Made by a program: the position numbers and the translations under genes. Below, piece by piece: positions 14,835 through 24,125 of a stretch of 64,000 bases of DNA; the stretch's first letter is position 1; the number at the start of each line of letters is the position of its first letter. Under the pieces are notes generated by a model. That model did no database searches and was not told the DNA's origin. It worked only from the letters and a program-made list of their open reading frames with translations. This DNA comes from MAG-121220-bin8 sp964433845 (GTDB lineage Bacteria > Bacteroidota > Bacteroidia > Flavobacteriales > Flavobacteriaceae). The DNA lies in assembly GCA_964433845.1 (NCBI GenBank), contig CAYSTA010000001.1, positions 124,001 through 188,000 on the forward strand, given 5' to 3'.

Positions 14835-16193
14835 TTAAAACAATTCCAAATTAACTTCTTCAATTGAATAATTTGACTGACTACCATCTATCATATTCTT
14901 AATAACAACTTGATTATTTTTGAATTCATTCTCACCCATTATAATTGCATAATTAACATTATGTTTATTAGCATATGAAAATTGCTTATTTAATTTGACT
15001 TCATCTGGGTATATATCAATTTTTTTACCACCTTTTCTTAGAGATTCAATTAACGGATATAATTTCTTTATATAACTAATTCCAAAATTTATTACAATAA
15101 TATCAAAATTTTTATCTATATGTTTTGGAAACATATTTTGTTCTTCCATTTGAAGATAAATTCTATCTAATCCAAAAGAAATTCCAACTCCACTCATGTT
15201 TTTTAAATTAAAGAACGAAGTTAAGTCATCATATCTTCCACCACCCCCTAATGATCCAATTGATCTATTTGATTTCGAATTTACTTCTAAGATTGTACCT
15301 GTATAATAATTTAATCCACGAGCTAATGTTAAATCAAATTCAATTTCATTATTAATACAATTATTTTCAGAAACAAATTCGATAATCGTATTTATTTCCT
15401 CAATACTTTTTTTACCTTCATCTGATTCTCTAAACAATATCTTTAATTTTTCAATAGAAATCTTTTCTTTACCTAATAAACTAGTTAATTTAGAAACAGA
15501 ACTTCTATCAATGATCGTATTTAACTCATCCATTACTTTATTTACTCCTATTTTATCTATTTTATCTATTATAGATATAAAATCAGTTAGTTTATCGCCT
15601 ACTCCAATATAATTTGCTAATGCATTTAAAATTCCTCGGTGATTAATTTTAAAAATTATATCATCAAACCCTAGTTCTGAAAAAATGGTATCATAAAGCT
15701 TTACAAGTTCGATTTCTTGTAAAATAGAATTAGTTCCTATAATATCAGCATCACATTGAGTAAATTCTTGAAATCTACCATGTTGTGGTCTATCGGCTCT
15801 CCATACATTTTGAATTTGAAAACGCTTAAAGGGGAAAATTAAGTCATTCTGATGCTGTGCAACAAATCTTGCTAAAGGAACTGTTAAATCATATCTCAAT
15901 CCCTTTTCACTAATAGAATTAGTGAATTCTGAAAGATCATTTTTTTTAATTGCACTAAAATTTGCTTTCTTGACCTTTTCTCCAGAATTAAGTATTTTAA
16001 AAATTAGTCTATCCCCTTCATGTCCATATTTACCCAAAAGCGTAGAGTTTTTTTCTAATGCTGGTGTTTCAATTTGCAAGAACCCAAACAAAAGAAAGTT
16101 TTTCTTTATAACATCTATAATATAATTTCTCTTTGAAAGATTAGATGGTAAAAAATCTCTTGTTCCTTTTGGGTTTGCGGGTGTTTTAGACAT
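14835..16193 (-). CDS. hisS: Histidyl-tRNA synthetase
   Basis: This is a class II aminoacyl-tRNA synthetase that charges tRNA-His. The 452 residues contain the N-terminal PKGTRDFLP, motif 2 (RPQHGRFQEFTQCDADIIG), the histidine-specific ARGLNYYTGTILEV segment, motif 3 (GVGISFGLDRIYL) and a C-terminal anticodon-binding domain. Length and motifs are normal. It is transcribed alone, leftward, with 91 bp separating it from the end of rplI. The small rightward frame inside it at 15922-16125 is a shadow. Confidence 0.97.
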   Translation of the reverse strand: MSKTPANPKGTRDFLPSNLSKRNYIIDVIKKNFLLFGFLQIETPALEKNSTLLGKYGHEGDRLIFKILNSGEKVKKANFSAIKKNDLSEFTNSISEKGLRYDLTVPLARFVAQHQNDLIFPFKRFQIQNVWRADRPQHGRFQEFTQCDADIIGTNSILQEIELVKLYDTIFSELGFDDIIFKINHRGILNALANYIGVGDKLTDFISIIDKIDKIGVNKVMDELNTIIDRSSVSKLTSLLGKEKISIEKLKILFRESDEGKKSIEEINTIIEFVSENNCINNEIEFDLTLARGLNYYTGTILEVNSKSNRSIGSLGGGGRYDDLTSFFNLKNMSGVGISFGLDRIYLQMEEQNMFPKHIDKNFDIIVINFGISYIKKLYPLIESLRKGGKKIDIYPDEVKLNKQFSYANKHNVNYAIIMGENEFKNNQVVIKNMIDGSQSNYSIEEVNLELF

Positions 16194-16284
16194 TTAATTC
16201 ATAATATAAAACAAATATCTAATTTTTTAAAACAATCAAGAAATTAAAGGATAATTCTTTAAAAATTATTTTAAAAATATAATA

Positions 16285-16737
16285 TTATTCTTCTGATTTA
16301 ATTACTTCAAAAGTAATTTCGTTAATTACGTCCCTATGAAGCCTTATTGTAGCAGTATAATTTCCAAGTCTCTTAATTGATCCTCCCTGAATTTTTATAA
16401 TTTTCTTATCAAATTCAAACCCTGCATTAGCTAATTCATTATTAAGATTAACATTAGAAATAGAACCAAAAAGCTTCCCAGCTTTTCCAGATTTTGCAGG
16501 AATTTTAATTTCTAATTTATCTAATTTTTTAGCAATTTTTTCAGCCTCATCAATTAATTTCTTTTCTTTAAACTCTCTTTGTTTAATATTCTCTGCTAAT
16601 ATTTTTTTCGATGAAGAAGTTGCTAGTACAGCCAAACCTTGAGGAATTAAAAAATTTCTTCCATAACCATTTTTAACTGAAACAATATCATCTTTAAAGC
16701 CTAAATTAGGCACATCATTTTTTAAAATTAATTCCAT
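16285..16737 (-). CDS. rplI: 50S ribosomal protein L9
   Basis: L9 binds 23S rRNA near the L1 stalk and bridges neighbouring ribosomes. The 150 residues show the N-terminal domain (MELILKNDVPNLG, then VKNGYGRNFLIPQGLAVLAT), the long connecting helix (ENIKQREFKEKKLIDEAEKI) and a C-terminal domain that includes GKLFGSISN. It is the last gene of rpsF-rpsR-rplI, five bases after rpsR. Confidence 0.97.
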   Translation of the reverse strand: MELILKNDVPNLGFKDDIVSVKNGYGRNFLIPQGLAVLATSSSKKILAENIKQREFKEKKLIDEAEKIAKKLDKLEIKIPAKSGKAGKLFGSISNVNLNNELANAGFEFDKKIIKIQGGSIKRLGNYTATIRLHRDVINEITFEVIKSEE

Positions 16738-16742
16738 AATCT

Positions 16743-17036
16743 TTATTTTAACATATCAGCTTGATAAGGTAAAAGTGCTAAATGTCTAGCACGTTTAACT
16801 GCAACAGAAATTTTTCTTTGAAATTTTAAAGAAGTACCTGTTAACCTTCTAGGTAATATCTTACCCTGTTCATTAATAAATTTTAAAAGAAAATCAGGGT
16901 CTTTATAATCAATATATTTGATGCCTGACCTTTTAAATCTACAATATTTTTTATTATTTTTTGTAGCAATATCTAAAGGGGTTAAATACCTTATTTCACC
17001 TTGATTTACTTTGCCTGCTTGATCTATTGATGACAT
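16743..17036 (-). CDS. rpsR: 30S ribosomal protein S18
   Basis: S18 pairs with S6 on the platform of the small subunit. The 97 residues have the core CRFKRSGIKYIDYKDPDFL and the motif GKILPRRLTGTSLKFQRKIS, ending with VKRARHLALLPY. It has a longer N-terminus than E. coli S18 (75 residues), as seen in other Bacteroidota. It sits between rpsF (2 bp gap) and rplI. Confidence 0.97.
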   Translation of the reverse strand: MSSIDQAGKVNQGEIRYLTPLDIATKNNKKYCRFKRSGIKYIDYKDPDFLLKFINEQGKILPRRLTGTSLKFQRKISVAVKRARHLALLPYQADMLK

Positions 17037-17038
17037 AT

Positions 17039-17377
17039 CTATGCTTTTTTAGTATTACGTTCTCTTCTTTTTACTGACCATGCATCTGCATACTTATCAA
17101 GTTTTACATTTAAATAACGCATAATTCTTTCATCTCTTCTCAACTCTAATTCAAAGGAATCTATTATTGCTGGGGGAGCTTTAAAATCTATTAGATTATA
17201 AAATCCACTTTGTTTATTTTGAATTGGGTAAGCTAACTTTTTCAACCCCCAATTTTCAGTTGAAATTATTTCAGACCCTTTTTTAGATAGGTAATCTTCA
17301 AATTTTTTTACTGTCTCCTTTACCTGATCATCAGATAAAACGGGATTTAAAATGAAAACAGCTTCATAATGGTTCAT
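17039..17377 (-). CDS. rpsF: 30S ribosomal protein S6
   Basis: S6 is a small-subunit protein that binds 16S rRNA with S18. I choose the ATG at 17377, giving 112 residues starting MNHYEAVFILNP, the family's standard N-terminus. An upstream in-frame start at 17410 would add 11 residues and overlap the promoter-like element at 17400-17430. The segment WGLKKLAYPIQNKQSGFYNL is typical. It is the first gene of the three-gene ribosomal cluster. Confidence 0.96.
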   Translation of the reverse strand: MNHYEAVFILNPVLSDDQVKETVKKFEDYLSKKGSEIISTENWGLKKLAYPIQNKQSGFYNLIDFKAPPAIIDSFELELRRDERIMRYLNVKLDKYADAWSVKRRERNTKKA

Positions 17378-17399
17378 AAATTTTATTAAAAATTGGTCG

Positions 17400-17430
17400 C
17401 AAAAATACATTTTTAATATTGAATAGAAAA
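17400..17430 (-). promoter_or_regulatory. Probable promoter of rpsF-rpsR-rplI
   Basis: Read on the minus strand, TATTTTTG (17407-17400) fits the TAnnTTTG box. A TTTT at 17430-17427, exactly 19 bases upstream, stands in for the TTTG box. The rpsF ATG at 17377 lies 22 bases downstream. Confidence 0.45.
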
Positions 17431-17444
17431 ATTTGAAAGAAAAA

Positions 17445-19886
17445 TTAATTATATGGATCTACATCAATTAAAATATCAATATTTCTAAAGAAAGAAACAC
17501 TTTTGAAACTTTTCAAGCCTTTAGCTAATAATTCCTTTGATTTTTTTAAGTTATTATTAATGGGAATCTTAATCAAAATATTTTTTATATACCTATTTTT
17601 TATTCTTGGTATTATAGGAGATTCCGGTCCAAGTAATTGATCTTTAAAATGATTTTTTAAAGCATCTGACAACCAATTTGATGCTTTTACTAATTTTTCT
17701 AAATTTTTATGTTTTAAAATAATCTTTATTAACCTAGAATATGGAGGATAATTAAATAAAAACCTTTGATTTAATTGTTCATTAAACATTCCTAAATAAT
17801 CATGCTTAACAATTTTATCTATTAAATTATGATTTGGATTGTAAGTTTGAATAACTACTTTCCCTTGTTTTTTAGTCCTTCCTGCCCTTCCTGCTACCTG
17901 TTGCAAAAGTTGAAAACATTTTTCTTGTGATCTAAAATCTGGAAAATATATTAAACTGTCTGCATTTACAACACCAACTAAAGCTACATTTCTAAAATCA
18001 AGTCCTTTTGTTAACATTTGAGTCCCAATTAAGATTTCAAAATGGTTTTTTTCAAAAGAATCTATAATTTCTTGAAATGAATTTTTTCTTCTTGTAGAGT
18101 CATGATCCATTCGTTTAACTTCAACATCAGGAAATATTGTTTTTATTTCCTCCTCTACCTGCTGAGTTCCTAATCCTTTTTTTAAAATAGTTTGATTAAA
18201 ACACTTTTTACATTTAGTTTGATTTTTTTCTTTAAAGCCACAGTGATGACATTTCAATTCATTAGTTGATTGATGATATGTCAGGCTTACATCACAATTA
18301 ATACATTGATAAACAAATCCACAAGAATTGCACTCTAAATAAGGAGAATGACCTCTTCTGTTTTGAAATAAAATAATTTGCTCTTGATTTTGAAAAGTTT
18401 CCTTAATGTTGTTTAATAATAGAGTTGAAAAATTTCCATTCAAAGTTTTTTTAACGATAGACTCTTTTAAATCCTTAATTATAATTTTAGGCATACTAAT
18501 ATCCCCATATCTTTTTTCCAATTTTATTAAACCATATTTATTAGTTATAGCATTATAATAAGATTCTAAGCTTGGAGTAGCTGAACCCAATAATGTTTTT
18601 GCATTATGAATAGTCGCTAAATATATTGCAGAATCTCTAGCATGATAACGGGGAGAAGAATTAAATTGCTTATAAGCATTTTCATGTTCTTCATCAACTA
18701 TGATTAATCTCAATTTATCATATGGTAAAAAGATAGAAGATCTTGCGCCCAATATAACCCTTGCTTTTTTATCATTCTTTATTACTTTTTTCCATATCTC
18801 TGTTCTTTGTTCAGGAGAATATTTGGAATGATAAACAACTAAAGCATCACCAAAATATTTTTTTAAACGATTTATTAGCTGAGTTGTTAATGCAATTTCA
18901 GGAACTAAAAACAAAATTTGATTTTTCTTTTTCAAATTTTTTTCAATCAATTTTACATATATCTCAGTCTTTCCTGAGGAAGTAACACCGTGCAATAAGG
19001 AAACACTTTTATTCTTAAAACTTGAAACTATTTCATTAAATGCTTGTTTTTGGTCTATGCTTAGCTTTTTTGTTTTTATTTTATTACCTATATCAAATTG
19101 AATTCTATCGACAATCTCATATTTCTTTTCAATAATTTTAGAATCAATTAAGGCATTAATTGTACTACGTGAGACATTACACTTTTTTATTAGTTCTTTT
19201 ATAGAAATACTATTTTCAGTTAGTGAAAAAAGTGCTTCAATTACTTTTATTTGAGATTTTTTATTTTTAAGAATATCTATTAGAATTTTCTTCTCTTGAT
19301 TATTTTTAAATTTTTTATTTAAATATATTTTCAGATTTTTTTTTGGTTTGAAATAATCATAAATTTCTTCTTTTAAAGTAATTAAAGAATTATCTAAAAG
19401 TTCATTTATAGTCTTGTTAATATTTTTCCTATTAAGAATAGATATTATCTCACGATAAGTTATTTTTTTATTTAATATTAAGTTTTGATAAATTAACTCT
19501 GCATTATCCGATAGGTCAAAATCTTTTATTTTATTTGTCAAAATAATTTCACTTTCACTTTTCAATAGCAATAAACTAGGTAATGCTACTTTAAGTGCCT
19601 GACCTAAGGGACACATATAATATTTAGAAATCCAGTGAATAAACTTTATCTGATTATCATTTATTGAACATTCTTGATCAATAATAAACTCTATATCTTT
19701 AGGAATATAAGAATTGGGGGTTTGAGTATGTTTATTAGCTACTATGCCTGTAATAAATTTTGATTTCCCAAATGGAACTATAACCCTAAAACCTATTCTT
19801 AAAAATTTAAACTCTTTCTCATTTACTCTGTAAGTAAACAAGCTATCTAGAGGAAGTGGGATTATTACATCAATATAATAATTCAT
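17445..19886 (-). CDS. priA: Primosomal protein N' (PriA helicase)
   Basis: PriA is a superfamily 2 3'-5' helicase that recognises stalled forks and restarts replication. The 813 residues hold an N-terminal DNA-binding domain (opening YYIDVIIPLPLDSLFTYRV), Walker A HGVTSSGKTEIY at 299-310, a DEEH box (VDEEHENAYKQ) and the paired zinc-binding cysteines CNSCGFVYQCINC and CHHCGFKEKNQTKCKKC. Helicase motif VI (QQVAGRAGR) is also present. All catalytic parts are intact. The YihY-like gene ends two bases upstream of its start on the same strand. Confidence 0.96.
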   Translation of the reverse strand: MNYYIDVIIPLPLDSLFTYRVNEKEFKFLRIGFRVIVPFGKSKFITGIVANKHTQTPNSYIPKDIEFIIDQECSINDNQIKFIHWISKYYMCPLGQALKVALPSLLLLKSESEIILTNKIKDFDLSDNAELIYQNLILNKKITYREIISILNRKNINKTINELLDNSLITLKEEIYDYFKPKKNLKIYLNKKFKNNQEKKILIDILKNKKSQIKVIEALFSLTENSISIKELIKKCNVSRSTINALIDSKIIEKKYEIVDRIQFDIGNKIKTKKLSIDQKQAFNEIVSSFKNKSVSLLHGVTSSGKTEIYVKLIEKNLKKKNQILFLVPEIALTTQLINRLKKYFGDALVVYHSKYSPEQRTEIWKKVIKNDKKARVILGARSSIFLPYDKLRLIIVDEEHENAYKQFNSSPRYHARDSAIYLATIHNAKTLLGSATPSLESYYNAITNKYGLIKLEKRYGDISMPKIIIKDLKESIVKKTLNGNFSTLLLNNIKETFQNQEQIILFQNRRGHSPYLECNSCGFVYQCINCDVSLTYHQSTNELKCHHCGFKEKNQTKCKKCFNQTILKKGLGTQQVEEEIKTIFPDVEVKRMDHDSTRRKNSFQEIIDSFEKNHFEILIGTQMLTKGLDFRNVALVGVVNADSLIYFPDFRSQEKCFQLLQQVAGRAGRTKKQGKVVIQTYNPNHNLIDKIVKHDYLGMFNEQLNQRFLFNYPPYSRLIKIILKHKNLEKLVKASNWLSDALKNHFKDQLLGPESPIIPRIKNRYIKNILIKIPINNNLKKSKELLAKGLKSFKSVSFFRNIDILIDVDPYN

Positions 19887-19888
19887 TA

Positions 19889-20776
19889 TTAATTATTCTT
19901 CAATTTATATATCACAACATTTAATTCAAATCCCAATAGTAAGGATATAGAATTTATCCATATGTATAACATCATAATTATTAATGCACCAATAGATCCA
20001 TAAAGCTCATTGTAATTGGAAAAATTTTCAATATAAAGGCCAAAAAAATATGTTGTAACTATTAGTAAGAATGTAGTCATAATAGAACCAGGAGAAATAA
20101 ATTTTAAATTTCTTCCTTGAATTGTTCCAAAAAAATAAAGGGATGAAAATGCTACAAGAGCTACTATAATTAAAAAGATATATTTAAAATAAAGAAACAA
20201 ATAAGAAATAATTGAAATGTTTTTAGCAATTAAAAAATCAAAAAATATAGACATTACTGTTGCAAATAATACTACTATTACTAAAATAAAACCAACCATG
20301 ATAGCATATAAATATTGCTTGATAAAGTTTCTAGAAAATTCAACATGGTAAGAGTCTGAGAAACCTTCAAAAACAGAATTAATACCATTACCTATAAGTA
20401 TAATTGAGAAAAGAAGAGTTGATGACAACAAACCACTTCTTTTATTATTATTAATATCAACAAAAATATCATGAAAAAAGACCGTAGATTCTTGTGGTAA
20501 TAATGATTCTAATAAGTCTAAAAATATTTTATCAAAATTTTCAATTGGGATAAAAGGAATTAGATTTAAAACAAATAAAACAAATGGGAATAAGGCCATA
20601 AAGAAACTAAAAGAAATACTTCCAGCTCTTGTAGAAATTGCACCTTTTAAGATACCCGTAAAATATAGGCTAAACAATTCATATAAAGAAAACCCATATA
20701 AACTTTGTAATTTAATTTTTTTTAAAAAGTTTGAAATATTATTAATAATCGAAAAAATAAAATTAGTTTTAAGCAA
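19889..20776 (-). CDS. YihY/BrkB-family inner-membrane protein
   Basis: The 295-residue protein has about six transmembrane helices and the family motif GAISTRAGSISFSFFMALFP near residues 51-70. This is followed by the IGNGINSVFEGFSDSYHVEF segment and the C-terminal SIGALIIMMLYIWINSISLLLG. It was once annotated as ribonuclease BN, which is wrong for this family. The function is unclear, possibly transport. Its stop is two bases from the priA start, so the two are probably co-transcribed. Confidence 0.92.
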   Translation of the reverse strand: MLKTNFIFSIINNISNFLKKIKLQSLYGFSLYELFSLYFTGILKGAISTRAGSISFSFFMALFPFVLFVLNLIPFIPIENFDKIFLDLLESLLPQESTVFFHDIFVDINNNKRSGLLSSTLLFSIILIGNGINSVFEGFSDSYHVEFSRNFIKQYLYAIMVGFILVIVVLFATVMSIFFDFLIAKNISIISYLFLYFKYIFLIIVALVAFSSLYFFGTIQGRNLKFISPGSIMTTFLLIVTTYFFGLYIENFSNYNELYGSIGALIIMMLYIWINSISLLLGFELNVVIYKLKNN

Positions 20777-20827
20777 TCCTATATATTTATATTAAATATA
20801 AATTAAAATTAACCAATTGTTTAGTTA

Positions 20828-21298
20828 ATGATCATTAAGTTATTAGTAGTTGGAAAAACCACAGACTCATTATTAAAGGCTCTAATTTTAAATTATAAAA
20901 AAAGGATAAAACGATATGTAAATTTTGAAATAATTGAACTAAATGTTCCCAAATTTAAAAAAGGAAAAATTTCAGAGATTAAAAAAAAAGAAGGAATTAA
21001 AATTCTAGAAAAAATAAGTATTGATGATCAAGTTTTTCTTTTAGATGAAAAAGGGGATAATTATAATTCTGTTGAATTTGCCAAATTTGTTGAAAATAAA
21101 ACAATATCACATGGAAAAAGTATAGTTTTTATAATTGGCGGAGCATATGGTTTTTCTGATGAAGTATATTTGCAATCAAAATCAAAAATATCTTTATCTA
21201 GAATGACACTCTCTCACCAAATGATTAGATTGTTTATTGTAGAACAGTTATATAGAGCTTTCACCATAATTAATAATCACCCATATCACAATCAATAA
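20828..21298 (+). CDS. rlmH: 23S rRNA (pseudouridine1915-N3)-methyltransferase
   Basis: RlmH is a SPOUT methyltransferase that methylates pseudouridine 1915 in helix 69 of 23S rRNA at the subunit interface. The 156 residues match its usual length. The SAM-binding trefoil-knot segment (FIIGGAYGFSDEV, then LSRMTLSHQMIRLFIVEQLYRA) and the C-terminal NNHPYHNQ, which is nearly invariant, are present. rdgB follows after 3 bp. Confidence 0.97.
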   Translation: MIIKLLVVGKTTDSLLKALILNYKKRIKRYVNFEIIELNVPKFKKGKISEIKKKEGIKILEKISIDDQVFLLDEKGDNYNSVEFAKFVENKTISHGKSIVFIIGGAYGFSDEVYLQSKSKISLSRMTLSHQMIRLFIVEQLYRAFTIINNHPYHNQ

Positions 21299-21301
21299 CT
21301 A

Positions 21302-21874
21302 ATGAAATTAACTTTTGCTTCAAGAAACAAAAATAAATTTCTAGAAATAGAAAAAATGATTCCCAATAAATTTAAACTAGGGAATCTTTCAGATTTAAAT
21401 TATTTTGATGAAATTCCCGAAAATGAAGATTCTATTGAAGGGAATGCTGCTCATAAAGCAAATTTTATTCACTCAAAATTTAATGTAAATGTATTTGCTG
21501 ATGATACTGGTTTAGAAGTAGAGTCCTTAAATGGCAGACCTGGTGTTCATTCAGCTAGATTTGCGGGTATTGAATGTGATGCTGAAAAAAATATAGATAA
21601 ACTTCTTTTTGAATTAAAAAAAGCAGAAAACAGAAAAGCTAGATTTAAAACTGTTATTGCATTAATTATTAATAACAAATTTTACCAATTTGAAGGAATA
21701 ATTAATGGAGAAATATTAAGATATAAAAAAGGAAATAATGGATTCGGTTATGATCCTATATTTAAGCCAGATGGATACAAAGAAAGTTTTGCAGAATTAC
21801 CAATAGAAACAAAAAATAAAATTAGCCATAGGGCAATAGCAATGTCTAAATTAATCGATTTCTTAACTAAATAG
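21302..21874 (+). CDS. rdgB: Non-canonical purine NTP pyrophosphatase (RdgB/HAM1)
   Basis: The enzyme hydrolyses dITP, dXTP and ITP to monophosphates, keeping deaminated purines out of nucleic acids. The 190 residues contain SRNKNKFLEIEKM at the N-terminus, FADDTGLEVESLNGRPGVHS with the metal-binding acidic residues, GNNGFGYDPIF, and the C-terminal KNKISHRAIAMSKL. All are family hallmarks. It is the second gene of rlmH-rdgB. Confidence 0.96.
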   Translation: MKLTFASRNKNKFLEIEKMIPNKFKLGNLSDLNYFDEIPENEDSIEGNAAHKANFIHSKFNVNVFADDTGLEVESLNGRPGVHSARFAGIECDAEKNIDKLLFELKKAENRKARFKTVIALIINNKFYQFEGIINGEILRYKKGNNGFGYDPIFKPDGYKESFAELPIETKNKISHRAIAMSKLIDFLTK

Positions 21875-21949
21875 ATAAAAGTTAATTTTATAATAAATAA
21901 AATTTTAATTTTAAGAAAGATCTTTTTAGTTTGTATTTTTGATTCATCA

Positions 21950-22723
21950 ATGAATAAAATAAATAAGTACCTATTTATTTCTATATTTTTTAGTTTATTA
22001 ACTGGAAATGTAATAGCACAAAATCAAACACTTACAGGATTTGTTGAAAATGCAGCTGATAATTCCCCTTTATCTAGTGTTCATGTAATAAATCTTTCTC
22101 AAGTCATAGGTGTAATAACTGATAAAGCTGGAAAATTTGAAATTCCAGTAAAACTTAATGACACTCTATATCTTTCATATCTAGGATTTAAATCGATAAA
22201 AGTTAGAGTTACAAATGACTTTCTTAAGTTCAAAAATTCAAAAATTCAATTAACAGAATTAGCATACGCACTTGAAGAAGTAATTATCTCACCATATAAA
22301 TTAACTGGATATTTAGAAATCGATGCAAAAAACATTCCTATTAGCAGATCTTTCAGATATAGTATTCCTGGTTTACCTACAAGAGGCTATGAAGGTGGTT
22401 CAAGAAATGTAGGAGCCTTCTCTAAAGTGATAAACTCTATATTTAACCCTGCAGATTTCTTATATAATCTTTTTGGGAAAAACCCTAAACAACTTAGGAA
22501 ACTAAAACAAATGAAAGATGATTATAGAATTAGAGAATTACTAGCTTCAAAGTTTGATAGAGAGACATTAAAGGAGTTATTACAAATTGAAAAGATAGAT
22601 ATTGATGAAATATTAAGAAATTGCAATTATTCTGACAATTTTATCATTTCTGCAAATGATCTTCAAATATTAGATGCAATAAGTGGATGCTATGAAGAAT
22701 TCAAAGTGCTTAACAGAAAGTAA
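21950..22723 (+). CDS. Secreted protein with carboxypeptidase-like regulatory domain
   Basis: The 257-residue product starts with a signal peptide (hydrophobic residues 7-22, ending NVIAQ). A CarboxypepD_reg-like beta-sandwich follows at about 26-110 (LTGFVENAADNSPLSSVHV, GKFEIPV, DTLYLSYLGFKSI). In TonB-dependent receptors this domain precedes a plug and barrel. Here no barrel follows, only ~140 residues that are mostly helical (PKQLRKLKQMKDDYRIREL). This stand-alone form is common in Flavobacteriia and its role is unknown. No catalytic residues are seen. Confidence 0.8.
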   Translation: MNKINKYLFISIFFSLLTGNVIAQNQTLTGFVENAADNSPLSSVHVINLSQVIGVITDKAGKFEIPVKLNDTLYLSYLGFKSIKVRVTNDFLKFKNSKIQLTELAYALEEVIISPYKLTGYLEIDAKNIPISRSFRYSIPGLPTRGYEGGSRNVGAFSKVINSIFNPADFLYNLFGKNPKQLRKLKQMKDDYRIRELLASKFDRETLKELLQIEKIDIDEILRNCNYSDNFIISANDLQILDAISGCYEEFKVLNRK

Positions 22724-22780
22724 TCCATTAAATAATTAAATTTTAAAAGATTAACTTTGTAGACTTTCAAAAGAAAGTGT

Positions 22781-24121
22781 ATGCAACTTAATTTTCTAAA
22801 TGCTATTAGTCCAATTGATGGAAGATATTATGAAAAAACTAAAGGTTTTAGAATTTTTTTTTCAGAACAAGCCTTAATAAAATACAGGGTTTTAGTTGAG
22901 ATAGAATATTTCATTGCCTTAACTAGAACAAAAATTCCTACTTTAAGTGATTTTCCAAAAGATTATATTAATAAAATAAAGGATATTTATTTAAACTTTT
23001 CCTATAATGACGCTGTTTCAATAAAGGAAATTGAAAAAGAAACAAATCATGATGTTAAAGCTGTAGAATATTTTATAAAAAATAAGTTTAAAGATTTAAA
23101 ATTAGATAAGTATTTAGAATTTATTCATTTTGGACTTACTTCTCAAGATATTAACAATACTGCTATTCCCCTTTCTATTAAAAATGCTTTAAATGAATTA
23201 TATCTTCCAGAATTAAATGAATTAATTAATTTGTTAGATAAAAAAAGTAGTGAATACTCAGATATACCGATGCTTGCCAGGACGCATGGCCAACCTGCAT
23301 CCCCTACAAGACTTGGAAAAGAAATTGAGGTTTTTAAAGTAAGGCTTAATGAACAATTAAAGTTTCTAAATTCAATTCCAATCGCAGCTAAATTTGGAGG
23401 AGCTACAGGAAATTTTAATGCACATCTAGTAGCTTTTCCAAAAATTGATTGGAAAAATTTTGCAACTTCTTTAATAAATGATTTAGGTCTTCAACATTCT
23501 TTTCCTACAACTCAAATCGAGCATTATGATCATTTAGCTTCTTTATTTGATTGTTTAAAAAGAATAAATACAATTATAATAGATTTTAACAGAGATATGT
23601 GGTCTTATATTTCAATGGATTATTTTAAACAAGAAATAAAGAAAAATGAAGTTGGATCATCAGCGATGCCACATAAGGTGAATCCTATTGATTTTGAAAA
23701 TTCGGAAGGAAATTTAGGAATTGCCAATTCTATCTTTGAACATCTATCTTCTAAATTACCTATTTCAAGGCTTCAAAGAGATCTTACTGATAGTACTGTT
23801 TTGAGAAATATAGGTGTGCCATTTGCTCACACTTCCATTGCATTTCAATCTACCATTAAAGGGATAAAAAAATTGATTGTAAATCAAAAAAAAATTGAAA
23901 AAGATTTAAATGATAATTGGGCTGTTGTTGCTGAGGCTATTCAAACAATTTTAAGAAGAGAAGGTTATCCAAACCCTTATGAAGTTTTAAAAGAACTAAC
24001 CAGAAAAAACACGTCAATAAATCAAGAGAATATTCACCATTTTATTGATAAACTTGATGTTAATAATGATATAAAAATTGAATTAAAAAAAATAACCCCA
24101 TTTAATTATACTGGAATATAA
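22781..24121 (+). CDS. purB: Adenylosuccinate lyase
   Basis: PurB cleaves SAICAR and adenylosuccinate, releasing fumarate, at two steps of purine synthesis. The 446 residues are of the longer proteobacterial/Bacteroidota type. They contain the superfamily signature SSAMPHKVNP (293-302) with the flexible-loop serines, the THGQPASPTRLGKE segment around His169, and FGLTSQDINNTA. It ends 4 bp from the stop of the convergent rmuC. A TAACTTTG element at 22752-22759 could be the -7 box, but no clear -33 box is present. Confidence 0.97.
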   Translation: MQLNFLNAISPIDGRYYEKTKGFRIFFSEQALIKYRVLVEIEYFIALTRTKIPTLSDFPKDYINKIKDIYLNFSYNDAVSIKEIEKETNHDVKAVEYFIKNKFKDLKLDKYLEFIHFGLTSQDINNTAIPLSIKNALNELYLPELNELINLLDKKSSEYSDIPMLARTHGQPASPTRLGKEIEVFKVRLNEQLKFLNSIPIAAKFGGATGNFNAHLVAFPKIDWKNFATSLINDLGLQHSFPTTQIEHYDHLASLFDCLKRINTIIIDFNRDMWSYISMDYFKQEIKKNEVGSSAMPHKVNPIDFENSEGNLGIANSIFEHLSSKLPISRLQRDLTDSTVLRNIGVPFAHTSIAFQSTIKGIKKLIVNQKKIEKDLNDNWAVVAEAIQTILRREGYPNPYEVLKELTRKNTSINQENIHHFIDKLDVNNDIKIELKKITPFNYTGI

Positions 24122-24125
24122 TTAA

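Noticed and set aside
15922..16125. 67-residue plus-strand frame inside hisS
   Set aside because: A shadow of hisS, which has full family motifs in the other strand.
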